Notes: a model not told the origin generated them from the letters alone. 64,000 bases of DNA from Maratus speciosus (GCA_963932465.1 OZ010795.1:21847874-21911873); one strand, 5' to 3'; shown: positions 1-11,858, numbered from the stretch's first letter. Numbers and translations: made by a program.

Positions 1-800
1 CGATCCTTATTAGCTTTACGTGCATATAGCCCAGTAGGTGTCACTGTTATTTCCTGTTTTTCATGATTTCCCCGTTAGCTGTATCTGAAGACCGAATATA
101 TTGTCATTTAATTTTGGTTGCAGTGCATTTTATTTGTATAGAATAAAATTTTGTGGTGGCCACAACATAATACAGGGTGATGCAAAATGAATGGGATTGT
201 TGTCGTATTTTGTCCCATTGATTTTTATATAAAAAAGAAAGGTGTAAACATGCATGTTTACATTACAAACACGGATTTCAACATATTAGGATGAAAAAAG
301 CAATCGAGCGGAAAAAAATAAAATGCCCTAATTCGATAAAAAATGTTTGAGAGGATAAAATGTCAAGCAGCAAGGAAGTTGGTAATTTAATTATACCTGT
401 ATGTATTTGATTTATTAGCGTAATCGGGAGTTCATTGAAGATCGGATAACCCAATAAAAATCATAAATGTATAATAATCAATAAAATGCATAATAATATA
501 ATAGAATAAAAAATATGAAATAAAATAAAATAAAAAATAGTAAAATGTATAATAATATCCAAATAAAAGAAATCGAAACGAGAAAAAAATTGAAATGTGA
601 AAAGAATTAATAGGAGAGTTCTTTCTTAATTTCGTCTTTACTGCGCTCATAAAATATATTACAAATTTACGTTTGGGTTAAAAAAAAAGTAAATTACGCT
701 GAAAAAAAGGACTATAAAAACTTCTTTTAAAGTCTAAAATTTATCTTTTTAAGCTGCAAATTTTAACTTTTACGCATCATAACTTATGGAGGCTTATTTA
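1..800. other. AT-rich intergenic DNA
   Basis: No gene is visible. Near position 171 a TACAGGGTGATGC string resembles a Tc1/mariner terminus, but no partner end was found. The open frame at 432-650 is low-complexity AT sequence and is not supported as a gene. Confidence 0.5.
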
Positions 801-949
801 AGGTGTAATAAAGCACACATACTACAATATATATTAAAACACACATACATACATAAATATTGCCTGCATTCAACAGTTAAAAGCACATATAAATATTATG
901 CAGACATACATACAATAAAGGCAATAAACCGAACTGGAGTGAAAAATTA

Positions 950-1020
950 GCCAGAGCCATGAATCGAACCCAGGGCCACAGTATACAAGACTGCTGCTCT
1001 AACCACAGAGCTACTCCGGC
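950..1020 (-). tRNA. tRNA-like cassette, UGU anticodon position (probably SINE head or pseudogene)
   Basis: Read on the minus strand this 71-nt segment folds as a type I cloverleaf: acceptor GCCGGAG with CUCUGGC, D stem GCTC/GAGC, anticodon stem GCAGT/ACTGT with loop CTTGTAT (U33, anticodon UGU, threonine in the code), four-nt variable loop, and T loop TTCGATT. The T stem CTGGG/CATGG has a mismatch, so this copy is decaying. A near-identical better-paired copy lies at 1276-1346. A genuine tRNA is possible, but the conserved inverted-repeat flanks and duplication favour a tRNA-derived mobile unit. Confidence 0.5.
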
Positions 1021-1275
1021 CGATACCTGGGTCTGCAATTTCTCACTAATAAATCATGTTGGGGAAGTCACCAGACATCTATATGAGAGCCTTGGATGAC
1101 CGGACAACGATGAATAGATTTTACTGTTACATCGATCTACGATAATTATAATAAAACACACATACTACAGTATATATTAAAACACACATAAATAACATCT
1201 GCATTCAACAGTTACAGGGATATATAAATATTATACAAACATACATACAATAAACCCAACTGGAGTGAAAAATTA

Positions 1276-1346
1276 GCCAGAGCCAGGAATCGAACCCGGG
1301 ACCACAGTATACAAGACTGCTGCTCTAACCCCTGAGCTACTCCGGC
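1276..1346 (-). tRNA. tRNA-like cassette, UGU anticodon position, fully paired arms
   Basis: The 71-nt minus-strand segment pairs in all four arms: acceptor GCCGGAG/CUCUGGC (one G-U), D stem GCTC/GAGC, anticodon stem GCAGT/ACTGT (loop CTTGTAT), T stem CCGGG/CCTGG (one G-U) with loop TTCGATT. The A-box region (TAGCTCAGGGGTTAGAGC) and B box (GGTTCGATTCC) match RNA polymerase III internal promoters. It is enclosed by an inverted repeat (AACTGGAGTGAAAAA before, TTTTTCACTCCAGTT after on the plus strand). It could be a working tRNA-Thr(UGU) or a tRNA-derived element; flank structure favours the latter. Confidence 0.55.
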
Positions 1347-1397
1347 CTGAGTTTTTCACTCCAGTTGGGGTTATTTTATTTACTGTATGTCTGTCTG

Positions 1398-1399
<2 letters not shown>

Positions 1400-1428
<29 letters not shown>
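1400..1428. repeat. (TA)n microsatellite
   Basis: About 14 uninterrupted AT dinucleotides immediately after the tRNA-like pair. Confidence 0.9.
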
Positions 1429-1429
<1 letters not shown>

Positions 1430-3900
1430 CTTTATTTAAGGTACTTTATTCAGATTTTTGTTTTTAAACTTCTTTTTATACATTAAGCGTTGAGAGTAAA
1501 GAAATTTGTTAAATGCGCAAGTAGAATTTCGAAATTGTGCGGCCAAATAGTTTAAAAACCCAAGATTCTGCATTTCAATTATAAGAATAGGGTAACACAG
1601 TAAGGATTCTTTCTTATTCCAATCCATATTACAATATTTTAAATCCCTTTTTATACTTGTATTTCTCTTTGAAAGGATAGGAGGGTTACATTAAAAAATT
1701 ATTGCTGAGAAAATTTTAAAACTGTATACATTGTATCATTAAAAGGTATTTTTTTTCACAAAAAATGATCAATAATATCAGTAACTCAGTAACTGGCACG
1801 AACACTATTTTGAAAAACCAGTAGCTGACACAAAGTGAACCAGTGTCTTCACATTTTATTTGCAAACATAAAAATAAGAGTTATTTTATATTTCAAGTAA
1901 TGTATATTTTAAAAATACTTTACTTTGTTAAATAAAATTCTTAAACTTTTTTATATATGATATCATATAATGCATTCTATGCATATGTTCGTGCATGTGT
2001 CTTTTTAATCATGCTTTAAATTATTAGTAATGCAGATATCTAACAATTGATATTTATCAAGCAATAATCGACAAGTGGTTTTGGACACTAACAGTACAAC
2101 TTAAATTTTAATGATGTTTCCTACGAGATAAATTTAATTTATTATTACATTTTTAAATCTGTTCCAATAATAGATTTAATATAATCAATAATTGTCGCCT
2201 CTGTCGGAGAAAAAAATGTGCCCTCTCTGTTAAACTAATCTAAATAACAAGAAACAAATACCCATGGCTTTAACGTATCATATACATCTTTTAACTGTTT
2301 GCTACAATTAGAACTCTAAGAAAAAGTTTACGAGGGTGGAATAAAATTAGATTAAAAATAACTCTAATTTAAATAAAAAGTCAAGTGCAAGTATTACTCG
2401 CGTACAGAAGGTTCTGTAAAATAAATACATAAATTTGTAATTTTATTATTAAAATAAAACGTTGCTAAAAGAATACTAAGACTTTGTAAAAGACTATACA
2501 ACGTAGGGTTGGGTATAACGGTATATACTAGAAAAATGTAAATTGATATACCATGAAAGGTTAAAGAGGTATGGAACCTAAATAATATCAAATATAGCTA
2601 TTCTATATAACTCATTTTTTAATATTATCCTAATCGGTTTATCATGTCGGTACTGGCCGTAAAAGTAGTGCATATTTAAACTTCGTTTGGCATTTCATAA
2701 AACTAAATTCAGCGTAGTAATAACCTTTCTTCCTACAGTGCAGCTAAAATAAAGCCTTTGTTCAAAGTTTAAATTTGGCATTGTGTTAAGGGCGTTTCTA
2801 AAGGAGGTCGAAAAGTTGCAACGTCGCCCTGGTCCGTGCCACGTTTTTCAAGATATGTTTTTAATTAATTTTTAACGTCACTCGAGACGTATTGAGAGAT
2901 CCACTCAATGCAAACTAGTCGTGAATATCATAGTATATATGTGATTCATTCTAATTAAGTGGTCTCAGGACACTTAAAGCTTCAAAATATTAGAAATTTA
3001 AATTTTTTTGTATGTTAAACTCGTATTTTTTCTGAACATTTTGATATAACTGTTTCCTTGAAACTCCCATTAGAACAGAATTTATGGCTTTTAGAATAGG
3101 ATTTAGAATTAGATTTAGGCCCGTCAATAGCTGAAGCGGCGTTTCCTAAAGTTTGAAGTCATTTTTCACCAAAATGACATTTTTGGGCATAATGCGCAGG
3201 ATATCTCAAAAACTTCTAGGTATTTTTTCATGAAATTTTTTAACATATATTTCATATTAGTCTGAATAAATTGAACTCAGATTTTTTTAGACAAAATTAA
3301 TGCATTCACTTTTAAAATATTTTAAAAACATCAGAATAAAAAAAAATATGTTATAGAAATGACTGTCTTAATTGAATTTCAAAATGATGTCATTTTTTTC
3401 ATTTCCGGATTGGGTTAAGAAGCGCTTAATTGGGTTAATTTAAAAAGCGCTTCTTTTTTGAATCTGTGAACTTCGTTTTATAATAATTATTATTATTATT
3501 ATTTGGAGGCGGACTACGAAACGGCAAAAAATATTTTGTTAGGGCCCGTTCCTCACGGATCTCATGCAGGAATTTATTTCTGACAATTTTGTTCAAATCT
3601 TTACAAAAAGTTGCATAAATAAGAAGAAATTACATTAAAAACAAATAAGAACAAAGCCTTTTCTATTTATTTTCAGGTAATTTATTTATAAGTTATGAAG
3701 CATTTATTATATTTTCTAGAAGTAATATCAGATCAAAAATATTTTAAAGATCTCTGTGAATTTAAAATTTTCTGAAATATCATGATTAATTTATTAAAGA
3801 AAAATACATTTATGAACCAATTGGAAATAAATGTAATAAATAGTTTCATTATATTTAAAAGTCGATTATACAGAAACTTTTTTTATACTATTAACTAACT
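1430..3900. other. AT-rich intergenic DNA
   Basis: No coding or structural RNA feature is supported. A short (ATT)n tract lies near 3485-3501. The open frames at 1436-1627 and 2394-2591 show no domain or composition signal. Confidence 0.5.
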
Positions 3901-3907
3901 AGTTCTT

Positions 3908-4185
3908 TGTACTTACAAATGCACCACTAATCATGGTGCTCACAGATTTTGATGATATTAAAGTATGATATGGGGATTATACCCCAAATTATTCTAATGA
4001 AAGGTGTTATTCAAATGGGACCTAATTTTCGAGAATTTGGAAGTCAAAGTTCAACATACGTTTGAAATACTGAGTAATTTGCATTTCTAAATGTGGGCTG
4101 GATCTCGTCGAGGTAAAGTATGAGTACGCTATAACGTAGATGGCGGGTTCGAACTCAACTTGTACCATTTTTACTTTTTTTTTTA
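3908..4185 (+). repeat. Dispersed repeat, copy 1, with tRNA-like B box at its end
   Basis: Matches in inverted orientation the segment at 8535-8785: shared blocks include ATGGTGCTCACA, TTTTGATGAT, TTATTCAAATGGG and TTTTCGAGAAT, then AAAGTTCAA. The right end holds GGCGGGTTCGAACTCAAC followed by a T-rich run, resembling a polymerase III B box and terminator. Interpreted as a SINE-like dispersed element. Confidence 0.6.
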
Positions 4186-4412
4186 TTTAATATTATATTT
4201 TTGACATGTTACAAATTTTATACTGTATTTAAAAATCCCCAGCTTTGAAATTTTTGATATTTCCTTAACAAATTACATTTACATTTTCGACTTTTTTTAT
4301 CAAAATTTATATTTTCTCTACAAAATTTAAAAATAATATTTCTTTTAACGAAAATTAAACGAATATTTATATAGCTATCTCATACTTTTAAAACTTACTA
4401 TTATTGTTTACA

Positions 4413-4953
4413 TCTACCCTATATATATAAAATCCTAATGAAACGAATTTATGAAACGAATATATGAAACGACTGAAATATAACGATTCTTTGAATCGAC
4501 TGATTAAACAACTGATTATGTTTCGCGGTGATATCTCCTAAAAAAAGGCGATGAAATTAACACCAAAAATTAGTATTGATCCGCAGATCTCAAAACTGGT
4601 ATTAGAATTTTAAAATTCGAATTAGTTTTCAAAATATTATTTTTTTTTCTAATTTTAAATACTTTTTTCTAATGATGGCAACTCAAATTTTAATCATAAC
4701 AGATTTTTTTTTTCAGATTTTAGAAAAGGTTACAATTTTAAACTAATTTGGCAAGAATATTGGCCTCCCTTAAATGTATGCTAAGAAATGTATCATGTTA
4801 CTTTTATCCATAATTCAATTTGTATTTCATTATCATTTTATTTAATAGAAAACTTTCATATAAAACTTAAACATTTAAAATAAATGGCTTTCACCTCTTT
4901 CTTTTTTTTTAAACGACTAGGGGGCTCTGCCCCCTACGAGCGTAGCTCGTATG
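4413..4953 (+). mobile_element. Candidate non-autonomous Helitron-like element
   Basis: The left end starts near CTACCCTATATATATAAAAT, similar to insect Helitron 5' ends (TC...TATATATAAAA). The right end carries two back-to-back perfect hairpins at about 4917-4953: AGGGGGC-TCT-GCCCCCT and TACGAGC-GTA-GCTCGTA. On the minus strand the first hairpin is followed by CTAG then T, which also resembles a Helitron 3' terminus, so orientation and limits are uncertain. Interior has no gene. Confidence 0.3.
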
Positions 4954-5110
4954 AATACAATGTTAAAATGAAGGATGTATCAAGACAGGTAAACACCAAC
5001 CTAAAATAATTATCATTAAGATGGTTTTTATAAGGCACGTCTATATTTTAGAAAAGTCGTTTTCTATTTATCTTAGAAATGACAAAATTTCAATCGTACA
5101 AAATTTTGAA

Positions 5111-5116
5111 TTTATT
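5111..5116 (-). promoter_or_regulatory. Candidate polyadenylation signal of the kinase gene
   Basis: TTTATT on the plus strand reads AATAAA on the minus strand, about 100 nt beyond the kinase stop codon. Such hexamers are common in AT-rich DNA, so support is positional only. Confidence 0.35.
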
Positions 5117-5218
5117 TGTTGAATAGATGCTTAAATAACAATTCAATTTCTGCATAATGAAAGATTTCCTAAAATACATGTGAATATAAGAACGATAAAT
5201 TCATATCTGACATGCCGA

Positions 5219-6545
5219 TTATTGCTGTAATGTCACAGTCTTATTTTGATGGAGAGAGAAAATGGAACGACATCTGTCGAAGAATTTAAACAACTTGTTC
5301 TTCTTGTGGACCTTTTTAGGTTTGTCACTCAGTGAAGAATCTATATTCTGTGATGGAAATTCTTCTGTGTCAGCCTTTGGTTTTAAATCTGAAACATCAA
5401 ATGAATTCGGAGCCAAGGATTTGTCGTTGTCGATATATTTTGGATCCTTCAATGTTTCTTTCACAACATCTCGAGCTTTTCCGATAATATTTTTCACTTG
5501 ATTTTTAAGTCGAAGACTAAATTCGGCGTTTAACATGCCCTGCATGTCATCGTATATTTCAGTTTGTTTTTTAACCCAGATCTTATCAGGTTGTAAAACT
5601 TTACTATTGTCATTCTTCTCAGTTAGCAATGAATGCTCTAGAACTCGGTGAACGTTTGGTCTATCTTCTGGTCTATATCGAAGTATGCCTTGTAAGAGAT
5701 TCAGGGCTTGAAAATGATCTTTATTAGTCAACTTTACACAACGGTGGGCCTCTTTCATTAGTGATTTGAAAAAAGGCATCTGCAAGCACTTGTGCAAAAG
5801 TGGGTATATCTCATCCATCCATTTAGTTTTCCCCCACAAATGTCTTTCCATCCAACGATTTGAGAAAATATAAAAAACAACCATGCCTGCTGACCAAACA
5901 TCAAATGCAGCTCCATTCACAAAAGGACGTTCCCCATTTACTTTTTCTGGCCATGCCTCAGGTGGATAGTAATACTGAGGAAGTACATATTTGTTTGTTG
6001 GTTTATCCAATTTATCCAGAGCGCTGAAATCCCAGATTACTGCCATATTCTCTGACGTAATCAACAAGTTGTCTATCTTTAGATCTAAATGAGGTACTCC
6101 GGAACTATGTAAGTAATTAAGACCCGTAAACATATCTTTCAACCATCCCACAGTAAGCTTAAAAAATTCTGCTTTGTAACGGTCTGCTCCAACGTGCCAC
6201 TCATGAAGAATATTTATCAGGCAATTAGGATGATGTGGCATCAAAAATATATCTACATTTTTTTCGTCGAATGATATTTAAGACAGGAACAATGTTCTTG
6301 TGATTGAGTTGAGGCCATAATGATAATTCACACGGTGAAGTGAGATCCGGATGTATCACTTTGGCAGCTGATATTTGTTTGTTTCTTTTCGACTTGACAG
6401 CCAAAACATCACCAAAAGATCCTCGTCCGATTTCATCAATAAATGTATATCCACTCTTTGATAGAATTTTGATGGACTTTTTTTGAATGGTGTCTCTATT
6501 GTAGTGGACAACAGGCTCCTTGTTAGAAACTTTATTAACTTTCAT
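5219..6545 (-). CDS. Protein kinase-like gene, intronless, broken by one frame shift
   Basis: The first part (first ATG at 6545, stop at 6225) encodes the N-lobe: glycine loop GRGSFGDV (residues about 40-47), AAKVI with the ATP-binding lysine (about 62), and a helix-C glutamate (about 73). It then leaves frame at a run of five T (minus strand) around 6243-6250. The other part (frame open to 5219) carries the C-lobe: HLDLKIDN catalytic loop, DFS in place of DFG (metal-binding Asp kept), PPEAW for APE, DVWSAG of subdomain IX, and RPEDRP of subdomain XI, then a basic tail. One extra base in the T run accounts for the break. The predicted role is Ser/Thr phosphotransfer; the family is not resolved. 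No introns interrupt about 1.3 kb, suggesting a retrocopy or an intron-poor lineage. It is either a young pseudogene, a +1 frameshift gene, or a homopolymer assembly error. The ATG at 6545 is in fair context (A at -3). Confidence 0.75.
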
Positions 6546-6572
6546 CTTAACCCTAATCTTTGAAATAGTCAA

Positions 6573-7120
6573 ATGATGTTTATATTCTTTTAATAAACGA
6601 ATATGAAAGAAAGATGGAAATACTTCCTTTTAACTGTGAAATAGTAACTTTTATTAAGATATTTTTTATCAATAAAAATAATTAAAATGATTTTTTTTTT
6701 ACCAATATCAATATAAGGCTTTAAAAAACTTTTTTTACATCAAAATTACCTGAAATATAAATCAACTTATAACTCTCAAATACTTTAATCACTTTGATAA
6801 ATCACACAAGGTTAATCGCTTGCAATTATCAATGATATTAAAGTTGAAATAATTATTAAATAGTTCATTGTTGTCCGGATTAAAATTACAATAGTTATTT
6901 TTTGAAAGCATTGTTAAACTTTATGTGCAAGTAAGTTTAATTGTTTATTTGTGAATTTAACAACAATAAAAAGACAAGAGACTCAGAAAGACAAAGGAAT
7001 TATAGCAAATATTTATTGTTCAGTTTTCTGGATTTAATCATTGTTGTAAATCTCAACTAGTTATATCTGTATTGTTGCTGTTTTATGCAATCGTGGATTG
7101 GCACAAGTTTAATTTTATAA
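6573..7120. other. AT-rich DNA upstream of the kinase gene
   Basis: No promoter element is convincing and no gene is seen. Confidence 0.45.
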
Positions 7121-7450
7121 TTGTAACTGATGTATGTGACTCCATTTTTTGAAAATCTATTGTTGTCAGTATCACTCTTGTTTGATTTTTTTTGGAAAAG
7201 TTTTCCCCCATGCAAAGAGCGAGTTGTGTCCAAACAAAATATTTAAATATTGCATTGTGCTCAAAATTTTATTTTTTAGTTGGAACCGATGTTTGTGGCT
7301 CCATTTTTTGCAAATCTATTGTTGTCAGTAACACTCTTGTTTAATTTTTTTCGCAATATTTTTCGCCCGCGTAAAGAGCTGGTTGTGTACAAACAGCTTG
7401 CTTCTAATGGGGGTATAAGTCTCAAAATACTTGAATATTGCATTGTGCTC
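7121..7450 (+). repeat. Tandem duplication, about 155-bp unit
   Basis: Two diverged copies share the blocks CTCCATTTTTTG, AATCTATTGTTGTCAGTA, CACTCTTGTTT, AAAGAGC and TATTGCATTGTGCTC (about 7140-7265 and 7297-7453). The overlapping open frames here are products of the repeat. Confidence 0.75.
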
Positions 7451-7489
7451 GAAAATGATGTTGCGTGTAACATTTGAGGGTAAAAAGTA

Positions 7490-7690
7490 TAAAATTCTGC
7501 TCGGTTAGGATTACCCGAAACCGATAAAAATAATTTTATTAATCCGAACCCGACACACGTCAAGCTGAAATCTATCCGAACCAGACCCAAAGCTGAAGTG
7601 AAATAAAATCAGGGTTGGTAAAAATCACGATTTAAAGAAAAAAATTGGATTTTTAAAATTTAAATCGGATTTTTTTTATTTAAATCAGAT
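7490..7690. repeat. Repeat-like stretch with CCGAACCCGA and AAATCGGATTT motifs
   Basis: Contains recurring ACCCGAAACC / ATCCGAACCCGAC / ATCCGAACCAGACCC segments, then GGGTTGGTAAAAATCACG followed by alternating AAATCGGATTTTT and AAATCAGATTTTT. These look like terminal parts of non-autonomous DNA elements; limits and family are not established. Confidence 0.35.
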
Positions 7691-7699
7691 TTTTTTGAT

Positions 7700-8530
7700 T
7701 AATATTATTTGTGTACTTATTTCAGTACGTGCATGTATTTATTTATTTTTTCTGCATAGATTTACACATTTCTATTAATTTCATTACATTTCCTAGATAA
7801 GAATTCAAGGTATTTTAAATAAAAATTAAAAATTGTTGCAAACAAATTTAAAAGATTCACTTAAAACTTATAATTTTATTATTAAGCAATTAAATTTAAA
7901 TTGTTACATATAAATCTATGTATGTTCTGTGTATAAATTTCTAGTTTATGTATATATTTTTTTATTTATCACAGTTCTGAAATAACGCATAATTTTTTTT
8001 CTTACATTATATATATATATATATATATATAATTGACTAGGAAATTTTGACAAAATGATATATAATTTTAATATTTCATTTGTTCTAAATATAATGAATG
8101 TAATATATTAATTAATGACATACAAAAATGTTTATCATTACCGACATCGCCATTATTAATTTAGTAAATATGCAATTAACTGTATGATACATATCATAAT
8201 AATATTCAAAACATAAAATTCCATTAAAAATCACAATAAAAACAACTTCTTTGCATGACATTTTTTAACAATATTGGAAGGTACTTACTAACATAATATA
8301 TATCCTTTAAGTACTTTAATTTCTTAATGCCATTAAATAGCTGAACGAGATCAATAAAAAGAAAACTGTTCTGCTATTATCACGAAAACACAGCAGACGA
8401 TTTTATGAAAAATATTTTTTATTTATATGACAAATTATATCTGGCATTTCCAGTTCATTTTTTAAGAATGAAGTCAACAATATTTATAATTGTTAGAACG
8501 AAGAAAATGTTTTAAATTTAATCTCTCACT
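7700..8530. other. AT-rich intergenic DNA with a (TA)n tract
   Basis: Only a (TA)n tract at about 8008-8031 is notable. Confidence 0.5.
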
Positions 8531-8534
8531 TTTT

Positions 8535-8785
8535 ACCTTTGCAAATAAAAAAAAATGATGTTGAGTTCGAACTTTACAGATAAATATATTTACAGGACAT
8601 TAAAAATTTATATAACTGGTAGAAACTTGCATATTGAACTTTGAACCCCACATTCTCGAAAACTAAGGCCCATTTGAATAAAAGGTTTTAGCAGAATAAT
8701 TAGGGATATGATCCCTATAACATACGTTAAAATCATCAAAATATGTGAGCACCATGTTTGGTGGTGCCCTTGTTAGACTTTAATA
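8535..8785 (-). repeat. Dispersed repeat, copy 2 (inverted relative to 3908-4185)
   Basis: Reads as the reverse complement of the copy at 3908-4185: TTGAGTTCGAACTTTACA, then TTGAACTTTGAACCCCACATTCTCGAAAA (broken by small differences), CCCATTTGAATAAAAGG, and TGTGAGCACCATG. Together they define a family of about 260 bp. Confidence 0.6.
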
Positions 8786-9151
8786 CTTGGTTTAATAATT
8801 TATTTTCTACGTATTTTAACAAACACAAACGATTTTTAAAAACTTATTGTAATGTTTTCTAAATTACGTAGAATTAATTTGAAGCAACTTTATAATTGAA
8901 TAGAGAAAATCCAAACGTAAATAAGTACCAGTATATAAGCCTAAATTACGTCCACTAATAACCATATCACAATATTAAAATATTTATTTGCTTAAAAGAC
9001 GTTATAAAAACACATTAAAAGTAAATTAAAAATCTATATTGAATAGTTTCCGCTATTTCACTAAGTCGTCATCAGAATGTATAACAGAAAATTACAAATA
9101 CAATGTTTATGAAAAATGGAAAAAATCATCGAATATGAACAAGTAAATATA

Positions 9152-11857
9152 CAGGGTCTCCGGTCTGAACGGTGTCCAATGGCTAATTCCTAAACCGTTA
9201 GTCATAGAGATATAGTTCCAATTACAAAAATGTTTTAAATCAGGTAAAGAAATATTTTAAAAGCGATATGGGTCAATAAAAACATTTCTTTAAAAAAAAT
9301 ACGAAATTTAAATTTTTATACGATCCCCCGGTCCTATAAGTAATATTTAGTAAAATTTTCCTTTTACACTAACAAGTAATACACAAAAAGTCCCGTTATT
9401 CTATGATTAATATTGACCGAGTAATAGCTGTTTAAAGTTGGAGCCTATTTTTTGCTGCAAATTGGGGGTCATTCACAAATTTAGTCGAAATATAATTTCG
9501 TCAGATATATTAAAAATGGTCCATAGTAAAATTAACATTGCAATATAAATTTAAAATCTTTAATTTTTCTGAAATATTAATTCAAAATATATAATTTGTA
9601 ATAAACATTTAAGAAGAAAGAAAAAACAGAATTTTCTTTAAATAAAATGATACTAAATTAACAGCCTCAATTCTTTACAAAATGATACGTATTTTAAAAT
9701 ATTATTAGATTGCACTAGCCTGCAAAAGTTGGGTTATGTCATGTTTTTTAGCTTTTGATAATTTATTCTTTTGTATCCTGTACCGCTGAATCTGAGATTG
9801 GCCTTCATTTTTAACCATCACATCAGGCTTTTTCGCAAATTTTAAAGTTAAAAAGTTAAAAGTTAAAATTGAGTCTCCTCCCTCATCTCATCGGACCACT
9901 CAGCTATTTAGCTGTAAGAATCCCAGGATAAGCAAAAATATCGAATAAATTATTGAATAAAATAAAATAAAATAAAATAAAATAAAATAAAACAAAAAAG
10001 TTTTACATATGTTTTATAGTAAGAGAGTTTCGCTATATTTTAACTTACACATTTACGATTTGCAAAAAAATTGTAACGTGATTGTGAAGGCGCCTACCTT
10101 CACTTATTAATAATTTTCTCCTTTCTCCCCTTTAAAATTACATTATCTGTCTGCATTTGGATTCAATCTTTTTTTTAGCAATCTTTTCCCTTCATAAATT
10201 AAGCAATTATTTTTCTGTATCTGTAATATTTTAACCGCAGCGCACTGCAGTTAAAAGAAAAGAAATAATTTCCTTTTCACGCCTAACAACTGGATTCTAA
10301 TTTACATCCTTCTGCCTTAGTTTGATTATATGCAGACGTTAGTCAGACATATTACTTCTACAATTTTAACCATTGGCCCAGATGTAAGATATATTAGTCA
10401 TATCAGTTATTAACCCTGTCTTTATTTTGTTTTAGTTTATTAACATGCGCTTTCCGCCAATTCAATCCCATGAGAACTGTGGCAAACCACTATAGAATGT
10501 TCTTTTGCGGTTTATGTGCTATAATGCCTACGTAATCATTTGGCGTTAAATATTTCTTATTACTCTTTTACATCCCCCATTCAATTTCAATTATCGTACT
10601 TTGACCAAATGTCTTCCTCTCTGTAATCTCGCCATATAGCATATGTATTTGGCGAAATTGTGTATGTACTCCTGCCAATACTCGAGCATTTCGAGAAAAT
10701 GTAATTGTATCACTTCCTTCTGGTCTTTTTTTCGGTGAGTATAAAAAATGTAAAAACTACACTTTCTCTCCAACGTTCGGCTCCTGCCGAGGGCTCGTCT
10801 TGCGATTAATACTCCGAACCTGGTGACCAATAGTCAATAAAGGATATTTACAGTATTCTACTGGTCTCTCTCTGGAATATGGACTAATTCGCTCTTTTAA
10901 TATTGTTCAAATCATTATCAACTCTAACAGCCATCCGGATAACTCAATACAATATACAGAAATCTTGTTATTCTTTAACTGTTACAATTTATGATTTGCG
11001 AAATATCCTGACATGATGGTTAAAAATTAAAGTAATTTTCGGATTCAGTGCTAAAAATCTCATAAAAGTTTAAAAAAACCAACAATCGCAGTCTTGTATT
11101 ATCTAATCTAAAATTTTTTCTTAAACTTCTTGACTGTAATGTATCCGAAATTCTTTGTGTTATCCTGTAAATAAGTATAAATGGTAACCACCGAAAATCA
11201 TAATAATATTAGATTGTTATTGGATTTGCACCAGTATGTAAAATATATTCTCGATCTGGTATTTAAATGTCAGTTAAAGTTCGAGTACAAATTTTGAACT
11301 GGAAAAGCATACAATACGATGGTTGAAGTGACATAAAAAGAAAGCATAAAAGAAACAGTCTCAAATCCTGACAAAATAAAACATATGTTATTTTAGCCAA
11401 TCTCAAACTTAATAAATGTTAACTTAATCGTAATACTTTTACGATTTTTTTCAAAGCGCAGATACACATGAAATAAGATCTTCGAATACTTTAAGCACTT
11501 GATATATGACCCCTCAAAGCCAAGCCGAACTCATTTGCTTTCAGAGCAGAAAAGTGGCATAAGTCATGCATTTTTAAAGTTTTATAACTCGCTCAATTTT
11601 AGTGTTATATGAATGGGACTTTTTTTTTGTCTTACTTGTCAGTGTAATAGGAAAATTTTACTAAATATAACTTATAAAACCGGGGGACCGTATAAAAATT
11701 TAAATTTCGTAATTTTTTAAGAAATGTTTGTATTGACCCAAATCGCTTCTAAAATATTTCTTTATCTGATTTAAAACATTTTTGTAATTGGAACTCTATG
11801 TCTATGACTAACGGTTTAGGAATTAGCCATTGGACACCGTTGAGACCGGACACACTG
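9152..11857. mobile_element. Nested Tc1/mariner-type long-inverted-repeat element
   Basis: It starts CAGGGTCTCCGGTCTGAACG and ends in the inverted, slightly diverged AGACCGGACACACTG, flanked by TA on both sides (9150-9151, 11858-11859). Strong inverted repeats extend about 250 bp each side (9152-9400; 11610-11857), weaker to about 9475/11500, and reappear further in (9780-9845 against 11000-11060: TGATGGTTAAAAAT, GGATTCAG and related blocks). No transposase frame remains, so it is non-autonomous. A solo-LTR candidate sits in its middle. Confidence 0.7.
10072..10986 (+). mobile_element. Solo LTR candidate (915 bp)
   Basis: Starts TGTAAC and ends GTTACA, giving the TG...CA inverted ends of retroviral-type LTRs. 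It contains a TATA box (TATAAAAA, 10740-10747) and AATAAA (10836-10841) about 90 bp later, a plausible U3-R-U5 order. Base composition is less AT-rich than the surroundings. Perfect 4-6 bp target duplications are not evident, although loosely similar ATTTACGATTTGC / ATTTATGATTTGC stretches flank the two sides. No internal coding region or second LTR is present. Confidence 0.45.
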
Positions 11858-11858
11858 T

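Larger units (their letters stand above)
808..1369 (-). repeat. Tandem pair of tRNA-like repeat units
   Basis: Two diverged copies of a unit of about 210 bp (roughly 808-1022 and 1150-1347) share the order: CACACATACTACA stretch, CTGCATTCAACAGTTA, TATAAATATTAT, ACTGGAGTGAAAAATTAGCC, then a reverse-strand tRNA-like sequence. The second copy is followed by TTTTTCACTCCAGTTGGGG, the reverse complement of the sequence just before the tRNA-like core, so that core sits inside a snap-back stem. After the first copy the sequence reads ATTTCTCACTA, a shorter version of the same inverted flank. Likely a mobile or duplicated small element rather than ordinary tRNA genes. Confidence 0.7.

Noticed and set aside
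10591..10830. 79-residue minus frame
   Set aside because: It lies across the promoter and R region of the solo-LTR candidate and shows no domain.
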